A DNA stretch of 64,000 nucleotides. Source: Methylomagnum ishizawai. Lineage in GTDB: Bacteria > Pseudomonadota > Gammaproteobacteria > Methylococcales > Methylococcaceae. This document shows positions 18,614 through 29,887 of this stretch, one piece after another. The stretch spans positions 186,001 through 250,000 of the forward strand of contig NZ_AP019784.1 in NCBI RefSeq assembly GCF_019670005.1, written 5' to 3'. The first letter of the stretch is position 1. Every line of letters starts with the position of its first letter. The notes below the pieces were generated by a model. It worked only from the letters and a program-made list of their open reading frames with translations. It was not told where the DNA came from and did no database searches. Position numbers and translations under genes: made by a program.

Positions 18614-19107
18614 TCTTCCCCTCCCCCCAAGAGCGCCCGGTACTTTTTTTGAAGGACCAGCAACGCCGCCGCCTCCGCCAGCGCCTTGTCCTTACGCGCC
18701 AATTCCCGTTCGAGGCTCTGGTTGCGCTCCTTGAGGACCCGCAGTTCCCGGGCGTTCGTCGATGCCTCTCCCGTGCCCCCTGGATCCCGGCAAAAGTCCC
18801 GCTTCCAACCGTCCAGCTGGTGGGCGAACAGGCCGCGCTCCCGGCACCAGGCGTTCAGGGCTTCCCCTTCCAAGCCATGGCTCTCCTGCAACGCCGCCAA
18901 CCGTTCCTCCGGGCGCCAGTCCCCGGGACGCCTCTCCCGCTTCACCGCGCCGCGTACCGCCTCGGGTAATTTCTTTTTCATCCAGCCCTTCAAGGTCAAG
19001 TGGTTCATGTTCAGTTCCTCGGCCACCTCTTTTATCGACCGGCGGCCACGCGCAAACACCTTCCGAAGCGCTTGCTCTTTGAACTCTGCGGAATACGTCG
19101 TAATCAT
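18610..19107 (-). CDS. IS3-family transposase OrfA (HTH/leucine zipper)
   Basis: About 165 residues from the ATG at 19107; an upstream in-frame ATG at 19158 lies within the inverted repeat and is unlikely. The N-terminal helix-turn-helix (FKEQALRKVF...SIKEVAEEL...LTLKGWMKK) binds the IS ends. The C-terminal part (RELRVLKERNQSLERELARKDKAL) is a leucine-zipper-like coiled coil used for multimerisation with OrfB. It is longer than the usual 90-110 residues because a second HTH-like segment is inserted in the middle. Confidence 0.83.
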   Translation of the reverse strand: MITTYSAEFKEQALRKVFARGRRSIKEVAEELNMNHLTLKGWMKKKLPEAVRGAVKRERRPGDWRPEERLAALQESHGLEGEALNAWCRERGLFAHQLDGWKRDFCRDPGGTGEASTNARELRVLKERNQSLERELARKDKALAEAAALLVLQKKYRALLGGGEE

Positions 19108-19161
19108 GGGCAATTGTCCTCTTCTTTCCTCTTTCATTCGGAAAATTAGAGGCGACAACTA

Positions 19162-19675
19162 TTCTGACGCCGGGGGAGGTTATCTCGACCCCGCGCGCGA
19201 GCTCCGCCGGACGGCAACCGCACAGCGCGGTGGTGAGGGCCGGGATGAACCATTTTGACCCGGCCTCCCGCATCGCCGACAGGAGGTCCTCGCGCCAGGC
19301 TCGGGGCAGTGTCGACAACCCCTGCCGCTTGCTGGCGTGGTGTTTTTTCCTCGCCGCCCCCAGGGCGAGCAGCTGTGGCAAGTTTCCCAAGTCCCCCATC
19401 TCCGGGTCGGTACCGTCCGCGACGGACCGGACCAGCCGCCCGATGTGGGAGGCCAAGACGTACCTGAGCGCGTATTTACGCTTGAAAAACGTGGAGGCCT
19501 TGGTCGTGTCGCGGAGCCGGTCCATGACCACGGGGACGGTGGCGCCGTCCCGGGTGAGCGACAAAAAGGTTTTCAGATAATCCAAATAGGTTTTTTGGGA
19601 GACCGGATTGATGGGGTGGTTCATTAAATAATCATGGGCCACTCCCATTATGGATGGGATGTCGAACTTAAACAT
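19162..19675 (-). pseudogene. Tyrosine recombinase, N-terminal fragment
   Basis: About 171 residues beginning MFKFDIPS. An N-terminal SAM-like core-binding domain (SQKTYLDYLKTFLSLTRDG) is followed by the start of the catalytic domain, with box A Arg visible in CGCRPAELARG. The remaining catalytic residues (Lys, HxxR, Tyr) are gone because the gene is cut by the right end of the IS3 element at 19161. It could have been the integrase of this accessory island. Its substrate site is unknown; a 15-bp inverted repeat lies 75 bp upstream of its start. Confidence 0.7.
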
Positions 19676-19749
19676 GATCGATTTTCCAGGGCGGTTTCGG
19701 ATTCGCCAAAAAGAGCCGCTCCCATGGGTGCGCGCCCGGCGGGCCGTGC

Positions 19750-19791
19750 GCGTATTATTCCAGGGCGAATACGACGCCTGGAATAATACGC
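19750..19791. repeat. 15-bp perfect inverted repeat upstream of the truncated recombinase
   Basis: GCGTATTATTCCAGG at 19750-19764 is repeated in inverted form at 19777-19791 around a 12-bp centre. It lies 75 bp before the recombinase start. It could be a recombinase-binding or crossover site, or an operator. No poly-T run follows, so a terminator is unlikely. Confidence 0.6.
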
Positions 19792-20428
19792 ATTTCATAC
19801 CCGAGAACCGGCGACGGATATCCGAAAATCGATAAGGTTTTTGGGTTCGACCCATATGGCCGACGAAGATTCCCCAGGTGGCGTCCGGTCCTGGCCGCCA
19901 GCGCCCGCCCATCCTGGAAATCCGGGGGCCAGAATATACCAGGGATAACCCTTATTAAGGCCAACCACAAATAATCCGGCGTCCAATTCAGACAGCGCCA
20001 AAAAAATGATTGTATCCCCGCAATACGGCCCGCAAATAAGCACGGAATACGGCACCGGATTAATTCTCGTCCGCAATAGAAATACCCGATACGCAATCCA
20101 ATTGGTCACGACGGACTTCAAACGATAAATCCACGACGCCCACGCAATATTTTTGTAGTCTTGCGAGACCATCCAAAAAAAGTACTGCTATCGTCCCCGC
20201 CATTTCGCCCGACTGTCTGAAAACGGCTCCGGCAGTGCGCCGCCGTCGCCGTATCGCCTTTCCCATTCCATGGCCGGTGGCGGGTACGTCCCCTCAGAAA
20301 AGGGAACACATCCTGACGACGGCACCCCCGACGTTTCCCAATCCGCCGCGCGGCGCGGAACCCCCGAACGGAAAAACGCCTCGAATTTCCAGGAAGACGA
20401 CCATTAGACGACCGCTGGAGGGCGTACC
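19792..20428. other. Region without a convincing gene
   Basis: About 640 bp of lower GC than its surroundings. Short minus-strand frames exist (for example at 19795-20172), but they have no ribosome site, unusual composition and no recognised motif. It may be island debris or contain a promoter for the gene at 20429. GGAGGG lies near 20417, just before that gene. Confidence 0.4.
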
Positions 20429-20935
20429 ATGGCCATGCAGATCACTGAACGCGGCAAGTGGATCGAACTCGTGCGCACGAAGTACGAGCAGGTGGAAGTA
20501 GTCGAATTGCAAGACGGCACCCGGGCTTATAAGGTCGGCACAGGGCGGTCCAACCGGAAATGGCACGGCAAGTTCCCCGCGGCATCTGAATCCGTGCCGC
20601 CGGAGATCGAGGAAAAGCTGGAGCCCGAAGAGCGCGACAAGGTCCGCGAATGGCTGGACCGGCGCGCGGCGAGGACGCAGCTGGAAGAGCAGATCCGGGC
20701 GAAAACCGACGTCGCCCGGATCATGTTGTTGGCGGCGAAGGCGTATGAGAGCGAAAAGATATCGCGCGAGGTGGGGCGGGCGATCTGGGCCGCGTGGCAG
20801 CCGCTCCGGGCGGCGTTGCACAGAAGCGGCATTCAGGAGCGCGCCAGCCGGAAGGAATCCCCGTCCGTTCCGCCCAAGAAGCGGGTCCGCCACCGTGGCG
20901 GAGGTGGGTCCGAGGCGGATCCGGAGCAAACGTAG
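20429..20935 (+). CDS. Hypothetical protein, island-encoded
   Basis: 168 residues with a GGAGGG ribosome site about six bases before the ATG. The N-terminal half reads as a small beta-rich domain (GKWIELVRTKYEQVEVVELQDG). A charged helical segment (PPEIEEKLEPEERDKVREWLDRR) follows, then a long amphipathic helix, and a basic Arg/Lys/Ser/Gly-rich tail that looks disordered and could touch nucleic acid. No family was recognised. It lies alone between the recombinase fragment and the CRISPR remnant, so it may belong to a mobile element. Confidence 0.6.
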   Translation: MAMQITERGKWIELVRTKYEQVEVVELQDGTRAYKVGTGRSNRKWHGKFPAASESVPPEIEEKLEPEERDKVREWLDRRAARTQLEEQIRAKTDVARIMLLAAKAYESEKISREVGRAIWAAWQPLRAALHRSGIQERASRKESPSVPPKKRVRHRGGGGSEADPEQT

Positions 20936-21065
20936 CTTGCGCCCGACCGTCACGCGGCGGGTCCGGGGTCCGGTGGGGCCGGACATCCGATTGCGGACAT
21001 AGCTGACCGGGCCGCGGTCGGCGGCTCGGTCCGATGAACCAGCCTTCCGGTCTGCGGAAGCGTCG

Positions 21066-21174
21066 GCTTCAATGAGGCCGAGGCCTTACTGCCTCGGAAA
21101 ACGTCGGCGAGGCCCTGTTCCAAGCGGCCTCTGGATTGCTTCAATGAGGCCGAGGCCTTGCTGCCTCGGAAAAC
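21066..21174 (-). CRISPR. Two-repeat CRISPR array of type I-G character
   Basis: Two 37-bp repeats at 21066-21102 and 21138-21174 differ at one base and enclose a single 35-bp spacer (21103-21137). Each repeat contains the stem CCGAGGC/GCCTCGG. Read on the minus strand, the repeat ends CTCATTGAAGC, close to the common ATTGAAAC ending, so the array would be transcribed in the same direction as the cas genes that precede it on that strand. With only one spacer left, the array seems to have collapsed. Confidence 0.88.
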
Positions 21175-21455
21175 CGCGCCATGGCAACGCGATGGCTCGA
21201 AAGGGAAAATCCCCCGGAATGCGCGGACCCTCGACGAACGGCCGAGCAGAAACGGTGGAGCCTATACCGAAAATGCATATACCTAATGTATACAATCGCT
21301 TGCAAATGCGCGAGCCTACCGGGATTCCGCCGCCGCTGGGGGTTCGCGCATTCCTTCGCGAGGCCAGCGCAGCGGTGCCCGGCCTCGAAGAATACTTCAT
21401 CCCCATTTTTTGAGGAACCCGCGCTCCGACACCACAAGCCCAACCCATATCCCGG

Positions 21456-22378
21456 TCACGCGGGAAATGCGGGCGCGAAATTGCTGTAGTACTGATTCTG
21501 GGCAATCCTCTGGCTGCGGTAAACCTCGACGATGCCCCGCCTCGCCAGTATGTCGCGCGGCGGCCGGTCCTCCCGCAACTCCGCCAGCGCCAACAGGGAA
21601 CGCAGCACGTCGGGATCGACGGTCCTTTCCCGATGGGCCAGGTGAAAAACAGCCGCCGCTGGCGGTCCCTGTGGAAGCCGGTGGCCTGCAAGCGCCCGGC
21701 CCGCCCCACGCAGGGCAGTAGCGGCAAGGCCTCCAGCGCCAGGGCATTGGCCCCCGACATGGTGCCGGGTCCATCGGCCGGGGAAGACTTGCCCGGATTC
21801 TTCCAGCGCAAGGCATAACGCTGGTCCTCCAGCGGATCCCACCTCAGGCCGAAACCGTCGTCCCGATAATCCCAGGGCTCGAACAAGGCCCGCCGCAACT
21901 CGGCCGGCCCCGTGGCCTTGCGGATCTCCAGCGCGTAATGCGGCAATCCCTGGCCGGCGGCGTCCCCGCTGCGGACCATGCGCAAGGGCGTGTCCCCGAA
22001 GACGCCTTTGTCATGCACCGTCTCGCTGCCCAGCGCGGCCAGGAAATCGACGGTGCGCCGCCGGCCGGGGGCCGCCCGCCCGCGCGCGTCCGCCAAGGCC
22101 GAGCGGAGCTTCTCCGCGCCGAACGGCAAGCGCTTGTCGATTTCGAAGTGCCCGGTCGAGGCCGAGGCCAGGGCTTGCGCCAGTTGTTCCGGGAAGCCTT
22201 GCGGCGCGCCCGCGCAGCCGGCCAGCACCGGCCGCCACGCCCCGGCGAGGGGGCGCCAGAGCAGGCGCGCCCCGGGCTCGAACCCCCGCGCCAGCAGGAG
22301 CGTGCCGACCGCCGCTAGGAACCCCAGTGGATTGCCGCCGTCGATGCCGATCAATTCGAGGCCGTTACCGTTGTCCAT
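21456..22378 (-). pseudogene. Type I-G Cas3-extension family protein, frameshifted
   Basis: The start at 22378 overlaps the end of cas3 by 14 bp. The N-terminus reads LELIGIDGGNPLGFLAAVGT, a pattern I associate with the small protein that follows cas3 in type I-G loci. The first frame is good to about 21620 (FFTWPIGKGPS); the natural continuation (DPDVLRSLLALAEL ... QNQYYSNFAPAFPA) lies in another frame and stops at 21456. One frameshift therefore separates the last about 55 residues. The family name is from memory and should be checked. Its function is thought to support the Cas3/Cascade effector. Confidence 0.65.
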
Positions 22379-25300
22379 GGTGGCCCTCCCCGGGGGTCCC
22401 GTCCCCCGCCTCCGACTCGCTCCGCCGGTGATCCGCCAGCCGCATGATGGCTTCCAGCCACGCCAGCCCCCACCAGCCGAACCGCCGGTTGAGCCGCCAG
22501 AAACGCTCCGCCACGCCCGAATCCAGGCGCTCCAGCCCGTGCCCGCTCGACGCCCGCAACTCCAGCCCCGCCAGTTCGCCCGGCCCGTCGAGCCGCAAGG
22601 ACACCTCGACCGGACGGCCATCCTCCGCCACCGGGGCGAACGGTCGGCAGTGGCCGTGGTGGCTGGCGACCAGGTGCAACACCAGGTCGCGCAGGCCCCC
22701 GTCCTCCGGCAGCGATCCCGGCGCGCCCTCCGCCAACCTCACCGACAGCAGTTCGTGGCGGGCGCCCTTCGGATAGCCGGCGGCTTCCCGGGCGCGCTCA
22801 TGCTCGGCGCGGCCCTGGGGCAGTTCGCCGGACTTGGCGAGCCATTCGCCGCGCGGCGCCGGCCGGCCGCTCCGCAGCAAGGACTGGAAACGCGGGTCGG
22901 CCTTGCCCAGGTCGTGCAGCAAGCCGGCGCGGGCCACGGCCCCGGCGATGGCCGGCGGCAGGCGGCAGGCCCCGGCGAAAACCCGGGCGAAGTCGGCCAC
23001 GCCCCGCGAATGCTCGGCCAGGGACACCGGCCGGGTGCCCGACGAGGACGAGGCGTCGTCCTCGTCGGAAAAGCGGTCGGCCTCCCCGCCATCCGGGGCC
23101 CGTGGCAGGGACCGGGTGCCCACCACCAGCAAGCCCCCGCGCGGATGCAGCCCGACGCCGCGCCTGAACGCGGGCATGGGCTCGGTGGCGAGGCTGCCGG
23201 CGACCTGCCTCAGCCAGCCCGGCAGCGCCGCGTCCCCGCCCAGTGCGGCCAGCGCATCGCGCAGTTCCCCCAGGAACGCCCCGGGGTCCTCCTCCAGCCC
23301 TTTCCCGGCCCCGCCCGCCAGCGCCCACGATCCTCGCCGTGGCGGCGGTCGCGGGCCATTCGGCCATGACTTTCGGATGCAGCCGCAGCAGGGCCTTGCC
23401 CCGGCTGGCGGCGTGGGCGCGGTCGCCGAAATCCATCACCGGCGCGCCGCCCCCGCGCGGCGCCAAGTCCCCGAGCTCCCGCCAGCCCTCCGTGTCGGCC
23501 GGGATGACGACGACATCGCCGGGCCGCAGGGCCTCCCAAGCGGACAGCGGGCCCCAGCCCTCGCCGGGGGTGACTTCGCCCCACTCCGCGCCGCCTTGGA
23601 CCGCCCGGCACTCGACCACCGCCATGTCCTCGCGCCCGCGCCAGCGCACCACCCGCCGCCGCCCCCGGGGCTTGAAGCCGCCGGAATCCGCGTCCAGGCC
23701 CTCCACGTCGCCGCTGTCGTCGTCGGCCGCGACGCCCGCGAGCCATGCCCGCATCCGCCGGATCGGCACGGCCAGGCATTCCGCCGTGGCCGGTGGGCAG
23801 AGCGTCAGGACCTCCAGGGACTTGTCGGCCTCGGTGGGTTCCGGGCCGCCGCCGGTGACGGTGCCCAACCCGAGGTCGGCGCGCCAGCAGGCCAGCACGT
23901 CGGCGGACGCGGGGCCGGCACCGTGCAGGAATACCGCGGGTTCCGGCGTGGGCACCGGTTCCGGTGCGGTCTGCGCCCAGCCGTCCACGTGGGCGGGCAG
24001 CATCACCGGCGCGGACCTGGGCGGCGGGTTGAGCGCGGCCAATGCCGCCAGTGAAGCGGCCGCGGCCTCGGCAGGGGCATGGGGTTCGGCTCCGGCCTCC
24101 GCCTCGACCCCGGCTTCGGCCGCAGCGGCGGTCTGCGATAGCATTGCCTCCAGGGCCGTAATGCCGAGGTCGATTTCCCCCGCCTCGCCGGCCCGCTCCT
24201 TCAGCCAGCGCCAGGTGTTCGCCAGCGCCCTGCCATAGACCGGATCGTCATCGCTGTCGTCCGCTTGGTCGGCCCGCACCAGTACGGCGGCGCGTGCCCC
24301 CGCCGGTCGGCCTTCGCCGTCGCGGCCCGCGATCTCCCGGCCCATGCGGTTCAGCCGGCCGAAGCGCTGGCGCAGGGCGTCGAGGCTGGCGCATTCCGTC
24401 ACCAGCAGGTCGAAATCCAGATCGGCCCCCACTTCCAGGGTCTGGGTCGCCACCACGAACAGCGGTTTTTCCAGCCGGCGCCCGGCGGAGTCGGCCGGCC
24501 AGGATGTCGTCCTTGTCCAACGGCCGCATCCGCCCGGTCAGCAGCACCACGTCGTCCCCATGGGTTTCCGCCAGCCGCCGGAACGCTGCGCGGGCCGTCG
24601 CCACCCGGTTGGCGAAGACCACGCAGGCCAACGGCCGGCCGGCAGCTTCCCGGCCTGCCCGGCCAGGGCGGCGGCCAATCCGTCCAAGGCATGCGCGCCC
24701 TTGGCCTTGGCGGCGACCTCCAGCAGGGTGGGCTTGGCGGCCAACCGGCGGTCCCCCAGCGGATGGCCGGGCGTGCGCCCCTCGTCGGAATCGTCGCGGA
24801 AGACGTCGTCCAGGCCGGGCGGCGGCGTGGCGCTCATCGCCACCGCCCGGAACGGCGCCACGAGCGGGGTTTCGGCCCAGCCGCGATAGGCCCGCACCGC
24901 CTCCAGGGTGTCCAGGAACGGCCGGGCGCAATGGGCCTCGTCGAGCAGGATCAGGGCGTCGTTGCCCGCGAGCCCCGCCTGGATCGGCCAGGCCTTGTGG
25001 GAACGGCCGTAGGCGCGGAACAACAGGCGCGAACCGAGTTGGTCCACGGTCGAGGCGATGATGGCCGGCTGCGCCGGGGACCGCGCCCAGGCGTCGGAGC
25101 GGTACATGCCGCCGCGCAGCTGGAAGCAGGCCAGGGGCTCCCAGGCCTCGCCGCCGGCCAGTCCACGCAGGGCGCCGGCCACCGTCCCCAGCACGCCGTC
25201 CGGCGCCCCGCGCAATGCCCTGGCGATATGGCGGGCGCGCTTGAACGCCTCGTCCACGATGACGCGCCGGTCCACCACGAAGAATATCCGCCGGGGCGCC

Positions 25301-25508
25301 GCCAGCGGTTCGGTTGCGGGCGTGTTCAGCGCGGCGGCGGCCAGGGCGAACACGGCGATATCGAGGCAGGCCGTCTTCCCCGAGGCGGTGGGCAGGGCGA
25401 TGGCGTCCGGCCAATCCGCCGCGCCAATGCCCTTTGCCAGGCGAACGGCGGCCGGCCCCACAGGGCCTCGAAGAATTCGTCGAAGCGGTCGGGGTCCAGT
25501 TCAGTCAT
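22365..25508 (-). pseudogene. cas3: Type I-G Cas3 helicase-nuclease, several frameshifts
   Basis: All expected parts are present but in different frames. The start is at 25508 (MTELDPDRFDEFFEALWGR), overlapping csb2. The helicase motifs are ALPTASGKTA (Walker A), LILLDEAHC (DEAH box) and MSATPP, followed by VVATQTLEVGADLDFD and QRFGRLNR (motifs V-VI). The HD nuclease is at the C-terminus (LAEHSRGV, GLLHDLGK, SHHGH), the domain order of type I-G Cas3. Frame changes are needed near 25430, 24640, 24490 and 23330. Cas3 would unwind and degrade DNA marked by Cascade; this copy cannot make a full protein unless several shifts are sequencing errors. The stop at 22365 overlaps the next gene. Confidence 0.8.
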
Positions 25509-27109
25509 GGCGCCCCCCTCCCTGCGATAGCGGCCGGCACAGCCCGTAGCCCCGGAACCGCCCGGCGCCGATCAGCACCGGGCCGCGCACCTCCCGCTCG
25601 AACAGGAGCACGGCATGGGCGTGGTGCATGGGCCGCCGTCGGATTTGCGGGCGAGGGGCGGGAACTCGCCGGCGCGCGGTACCCCCCGTATGAGCGAGTC
25701 CGGGTGCAGCAGCACGTCGAGCGGGCGCGGCAGTCCGATCCGCTCGCAGGCGTCCTTGACCACTTCGGCGGCCTTTTCCCACCGGTCCTTGCCGCCGCAG
25801 TGGCGGTCCAGTACCACCGGGGTCACGCTGGCCCAGCGCCGCGAGGGCCGGGTCCAGGCCTCGGCCCACAGGCTCTTTTGGGGGGGCCGGGCGCGGGTCT
25901 CCAGTTCCGCGCGGCACTCCAGCCAGCGGCCGTCGAACAGGGACAGGGACGCGGGCAGGCCATGCCCGTCCCGGAGCCAAGGCTCGAGGATGGCGGCGGC
26001 CTCGGCGGGGTCGAGGCCGCGCGGCAAGGCCAGAGCCAGCCCCATGACGCGGCCGTCGGCATGGTCGTGGTCCACGAAGGGCGGCGGCAGCAGGGCGACG
26101 TGCGGCAGGGCGGTGGCTCGGCCGTCGGCGGCGTGGCCCGACAGCCATTCCGGGATGGCCGCCCCCGGTGCACGGCAGGCGGCCAGCGTCGCGCCCCGCA
26201 GGGCTTCCGTGAGTTTGAGGGTGGCGTGCAGGGACGGGCGTTGCCCGTCCAGGGCCAGCACCAGCAGGTGCGGGTCGAACAGGCTCTGCCCGGGCACCCG
26301 CTCGTCCGCCGGCTGCTCGGGCCGGCCATAGGCCTGCCACATGCCGGGAACGGGACGGAGGCTGACCGGACGGCCGTTCGGGAACCGGTCGCTCAATTGC
26401 TCTTTCAGCATCTTTTTCTCCTTGGACTTGGAAGCCTCGGCGAGGCGGGCCACCAGCCCGCCCCAAGCGATAACCTGGTCGCGGTTGCAGCGCCGTTCCA
26501 GGTCGTCCAGCCGGCCGGTGCCGGACACCCGCAACCGGTGGGCGCCCAGGCCCTCCACCGGCACCCAGTCGGCGGCGGGCGGGGAATCCTCCAGCCACAT
26601 CTGGACAAGGGAGGCGGAATGCCCGACCGAGATCACCTTGCGGCACAGCGACACCAGCGGGGCCCGGTGCGGCTCGGGGACCCCGCCGTCCCAACTCAGG
26701 TAAACGTCGGGATCGGCGGGGATGGCGACGGGAAAGGCGCGGGGCTGGCGGGAACGGTATTCGGGCAGGAGGCCCAGCCCGGCCTCCTTGAGCCTGCCGG
26801 GATCGTGGGTGTCGGGGGTTTTCCGGCCCAGCTCGGTGTCGTTCACCGGGACATAACCGACCACGGGCCCGCCACCGCCCGTCCCGCTCCGGAAGGTGGC
26901 TTCGGCCGCCCTGATGGCGGGCGGCGGCAAGCGTTCCAGCCAAAGCAGGACGGCGCGCTCCTCCTCCGCCCGGCCGGTCTCGAACCAGGCCGCCGCCAGC
27001 GCCATGAACACCCGGTCGGGATGCGGCGGCCACTCGGCGCGCTGCTTCCCCGCGCCGTCGGCGGCGGCCATGGCCCAGCCGTTGAGATAACGAAGGCCCA
27101 GGGCGAACA

Positions 27110-27110
<1 letters not shown>
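25501..27110 (-). pseudogene. csb2: Csb2 (Cas5-Cas6-like fusion of type I-G), frameshifted near the end
   Basis: The start at 27110 (MFALGLRYLNGWAMA) overlaps the end of csb1. The protein follows the GSU0054/Csb2 pattern: an N-terminal Cas5-like half, then a Cas6-like half with PHVALLPPPFVDHDHADGRVMGLALALPRG, a His-containing stretch expected near the crRNA-processing site. The main frame runs about 480 residues and then drifts at about 25630. The natural C-terminus (MHHAHAVLLFEREVRGPVLI...GYGLCRPL), with its glycine-rich end, lies in another frame and stops at 25501. So one frameshift breaks it. In intact systems Csb2 binds or cuts the crRNA in the Cascade complex. Confidence 0.75.
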
Positions 27111-28334
<1,224 letters not shown>

Positions 28335-28577
28335 GATGGATTTCTCCTGTGGTTTCGGTGGAAAGAAAAAACCGCATGGAATAGCCCCCCTCCGAAAATC
28401 CGGCCGCCAATCCCGAATGGCATGCGCTTCCATCCCCGAACGACGGAACGCCCCGGCAGGCCCGGACGGCCCAGGGAACGCTTTCCCATTCGAAAAGCGG
28501 GGACGGTATTCAGTTTTCGTGCGATGAGAGGGCGGATAGGCAGCCCCGGCGTGGCCGGGAAGCTGCCTAATCCGATT

Positions 28578-28614
28578 ACTCCAATGAGGCCAGGGTCTTG
28601 TACCCTGGAGATGG
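28578..28614 (-). repeat. Degenerate CRISPR-like repeat upstream of csb1
   Basis: A single 37-bp stretch matches the array repeat around CCAATGAGGCC and has its own stem CCAGGGT/ACCCTGG in place of CCGAGGC/GCCTCGG. It lies in the same orientation as the array at 21066-21174, about 240 bp upstream of csb1. It may be a relic of a second array or an unused terminal repeat. Confidence 0.55.
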
Positions 28615-28907
28615 TTCGCTCTGATCAGGGACCTCGAGTCCGCCCATGCTGCAATGTGGCCGTTGATCCAATGGATCAGGACGGGGTTTTCCCGGGCGGG
28701 AGGCGATCCTTTTCGCGAAATGGTGAGCGGCCTGAACTATTACGTCTAGTGCTCCCATCAATCAAAAAAAATTTACCGGCGTGAAGGTTGTTTCCACCGC
28801 AATGACCGCATATCTTCCAGGCCCTGACGGAGAACCTCACCCACATGGCACCTTCCATGTTCGAGGATCGCTCGGGCGGTTGGCCGGGGTTCTGGTAGGC
28901 AGCGCGA
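28615..28907. other. Gap between CRISPR relic and integron integrase
   Basis: About 290 bp with no open frame of credible composition and no recognised RNA or repeat. It contains an A-run near 28770 on the plus strand. Confidence 0.4.
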
Positions 28908-29564
28908 TCAAAAGTCCAGGGGACTCCGTGCCTCCTTGAGCGTGGAACTCCGCACCGTGTGGGTGTAGATCATGGTGGTTTTGAGGTCGCCGTGACCAAG
29001 CATTTCCTGGATGGTCCGGATATCATAGTTGGCCTGGAGCAGGTGGCTGGCGAAGCTGTGGCGGAAAGTGTGGGCGGAGGCGCGCTTGGTCAGCTGGCTT
29101 TTCCGCACCGCCTGGGTGATGGCGTCTTGGACATGCCGCTCGTGCAGATGATGGCGGCGGCATTCGTGCCCACCCCGGGGCAGGTTCGCGCGCGTCGGCA
29201 TGATTGCCGGAAACAACCATTGCCAGGCCAGTTCCTGCGCCGCGCGTGGGTATTTGGCCCCCAAGCCATCGGGCAGGAAAACACCGGCGTAGCCCGATTC
29301 CAGGTCCGCCCGATGCCGCTGTTTCACTTTCTCGATCTGGGCCTTCAAGTCGGACGCCACGGCCATCGGCAAGGGCAGCGCGTGATCCTCCCGCCCCTTC
29401 CCATCATGCACCGTCAACACGCCCATCGCGAAGTTCAAGTCCTTCACCCTGAGCTTCAGGCACTCGGACAAGCGCAGCCCGCAGCCATAGAGCAATTTCA
29501 CAATCAAACCATAAGGATAGGCTAGGTTGCCGATCACCGTATCCACCTCTTCCCGCGACAGCAT
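28908..29564 (-). pseudogene. intI: Integron integrase IntI, N-terminally truncated
   Basis: 218 residues against about 320 for a full integrase. The catalytic tyrosine-recombinase domain is complete: box A Arg in GCGLRLSECLKLRVKD, HTFRHSF (HxxR), LGHGD, and the nucleophile Tyr in MIYTHT. The segment ELAWQWLFPA...RRHHLHERHVQDAI is the extra alpha-helical patch found only in integron integrases, needed for binding folded attC sites. The N-terminal core-binding domain is missing: an in-frame stop lies 16-18 bases before the first ATG. The gene points away from the cassette region, as in real integrons. Recombination activity is unlikely. Confidence 0.85.
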
Positions 29565-29775
29565 GGCAGTCCCCTCTTCCTATTCGGATAACACGCTCAT
29601 TCAGGGTGTTAAACGAATAGCGAGGCTAGCAACCTGTTTTTTATTGTCAATCTATATGGACTGTTCCTTTATCGAGGCGCACAATGAGCGTGGAACTGAG
29701 GCGCACCATTAGTATAACACGCCGATGGAATGTTAGACGGATCCGTATATTCCTAGTTGGACGGATACGAATACC
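29565..29775. other. Possible attI / first cassette region of the integron
   Basis: The area between intI and the attC site holds two GTTRRRY core sites, GTTAAAC at 29608-29614 and GTTAGAC at 29732-29738. The first ends a short inverted pattern (AACAC...GTGTT). One could be the attI crossover point. No credible gene fits in it; only very short frames are present. Confidence 0.4.
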
Positions 29776-29826
29776 GTCCAACGTGGGGAATCGAGCGGGC
29801 AGGGCCGCTCATCCCAAACGTTAGGC
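29776..29826 (+). other. attC recombination site (51 bp)
   Basis: It begins GTCCAAC (RYYYAAC) and ends GTTAGGC (GTTRRRY). The inner arms GTGGGGAATCGAGCGG and CCGCTCATCCCAAAC pair around a six-base loop with one unpaired base in one arm, the extrahelical-base arrangement that integrases use to recognise the folded strand. It directly precedes the low-GC genes at 29888-32838. Confidence 0.75.
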
Positions 29827-29887
29827 TTACATGGAAGCCGTCACATGTGAGCTTGGCAAACAAACTGACGATCAATGGAGAATATTT

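Larger units (their letters stand above)
17506..19161 (-). mobile_element. IS3-family element, 1656 bp
   Basis: Thirteen-base perfect inverted repeats TAGTTGTCGCCTC at 17506-17518 and its complement at 19149-19161 bound two overlapping genes, orfA and orfB, on the minus strand. No target duplication is visible, and the sequences on either side are fragments of different genes (a transposase to the left, a tyrosine recombinase to the right), which points to an adjacent deletion. Confidence 0.88.

Noticed and set aside
19795-20172. 125-codon minus-strand frame in the island
   Set aside because: No ribosome site or motif and unusual composition; kept only as part of a region without a gene.
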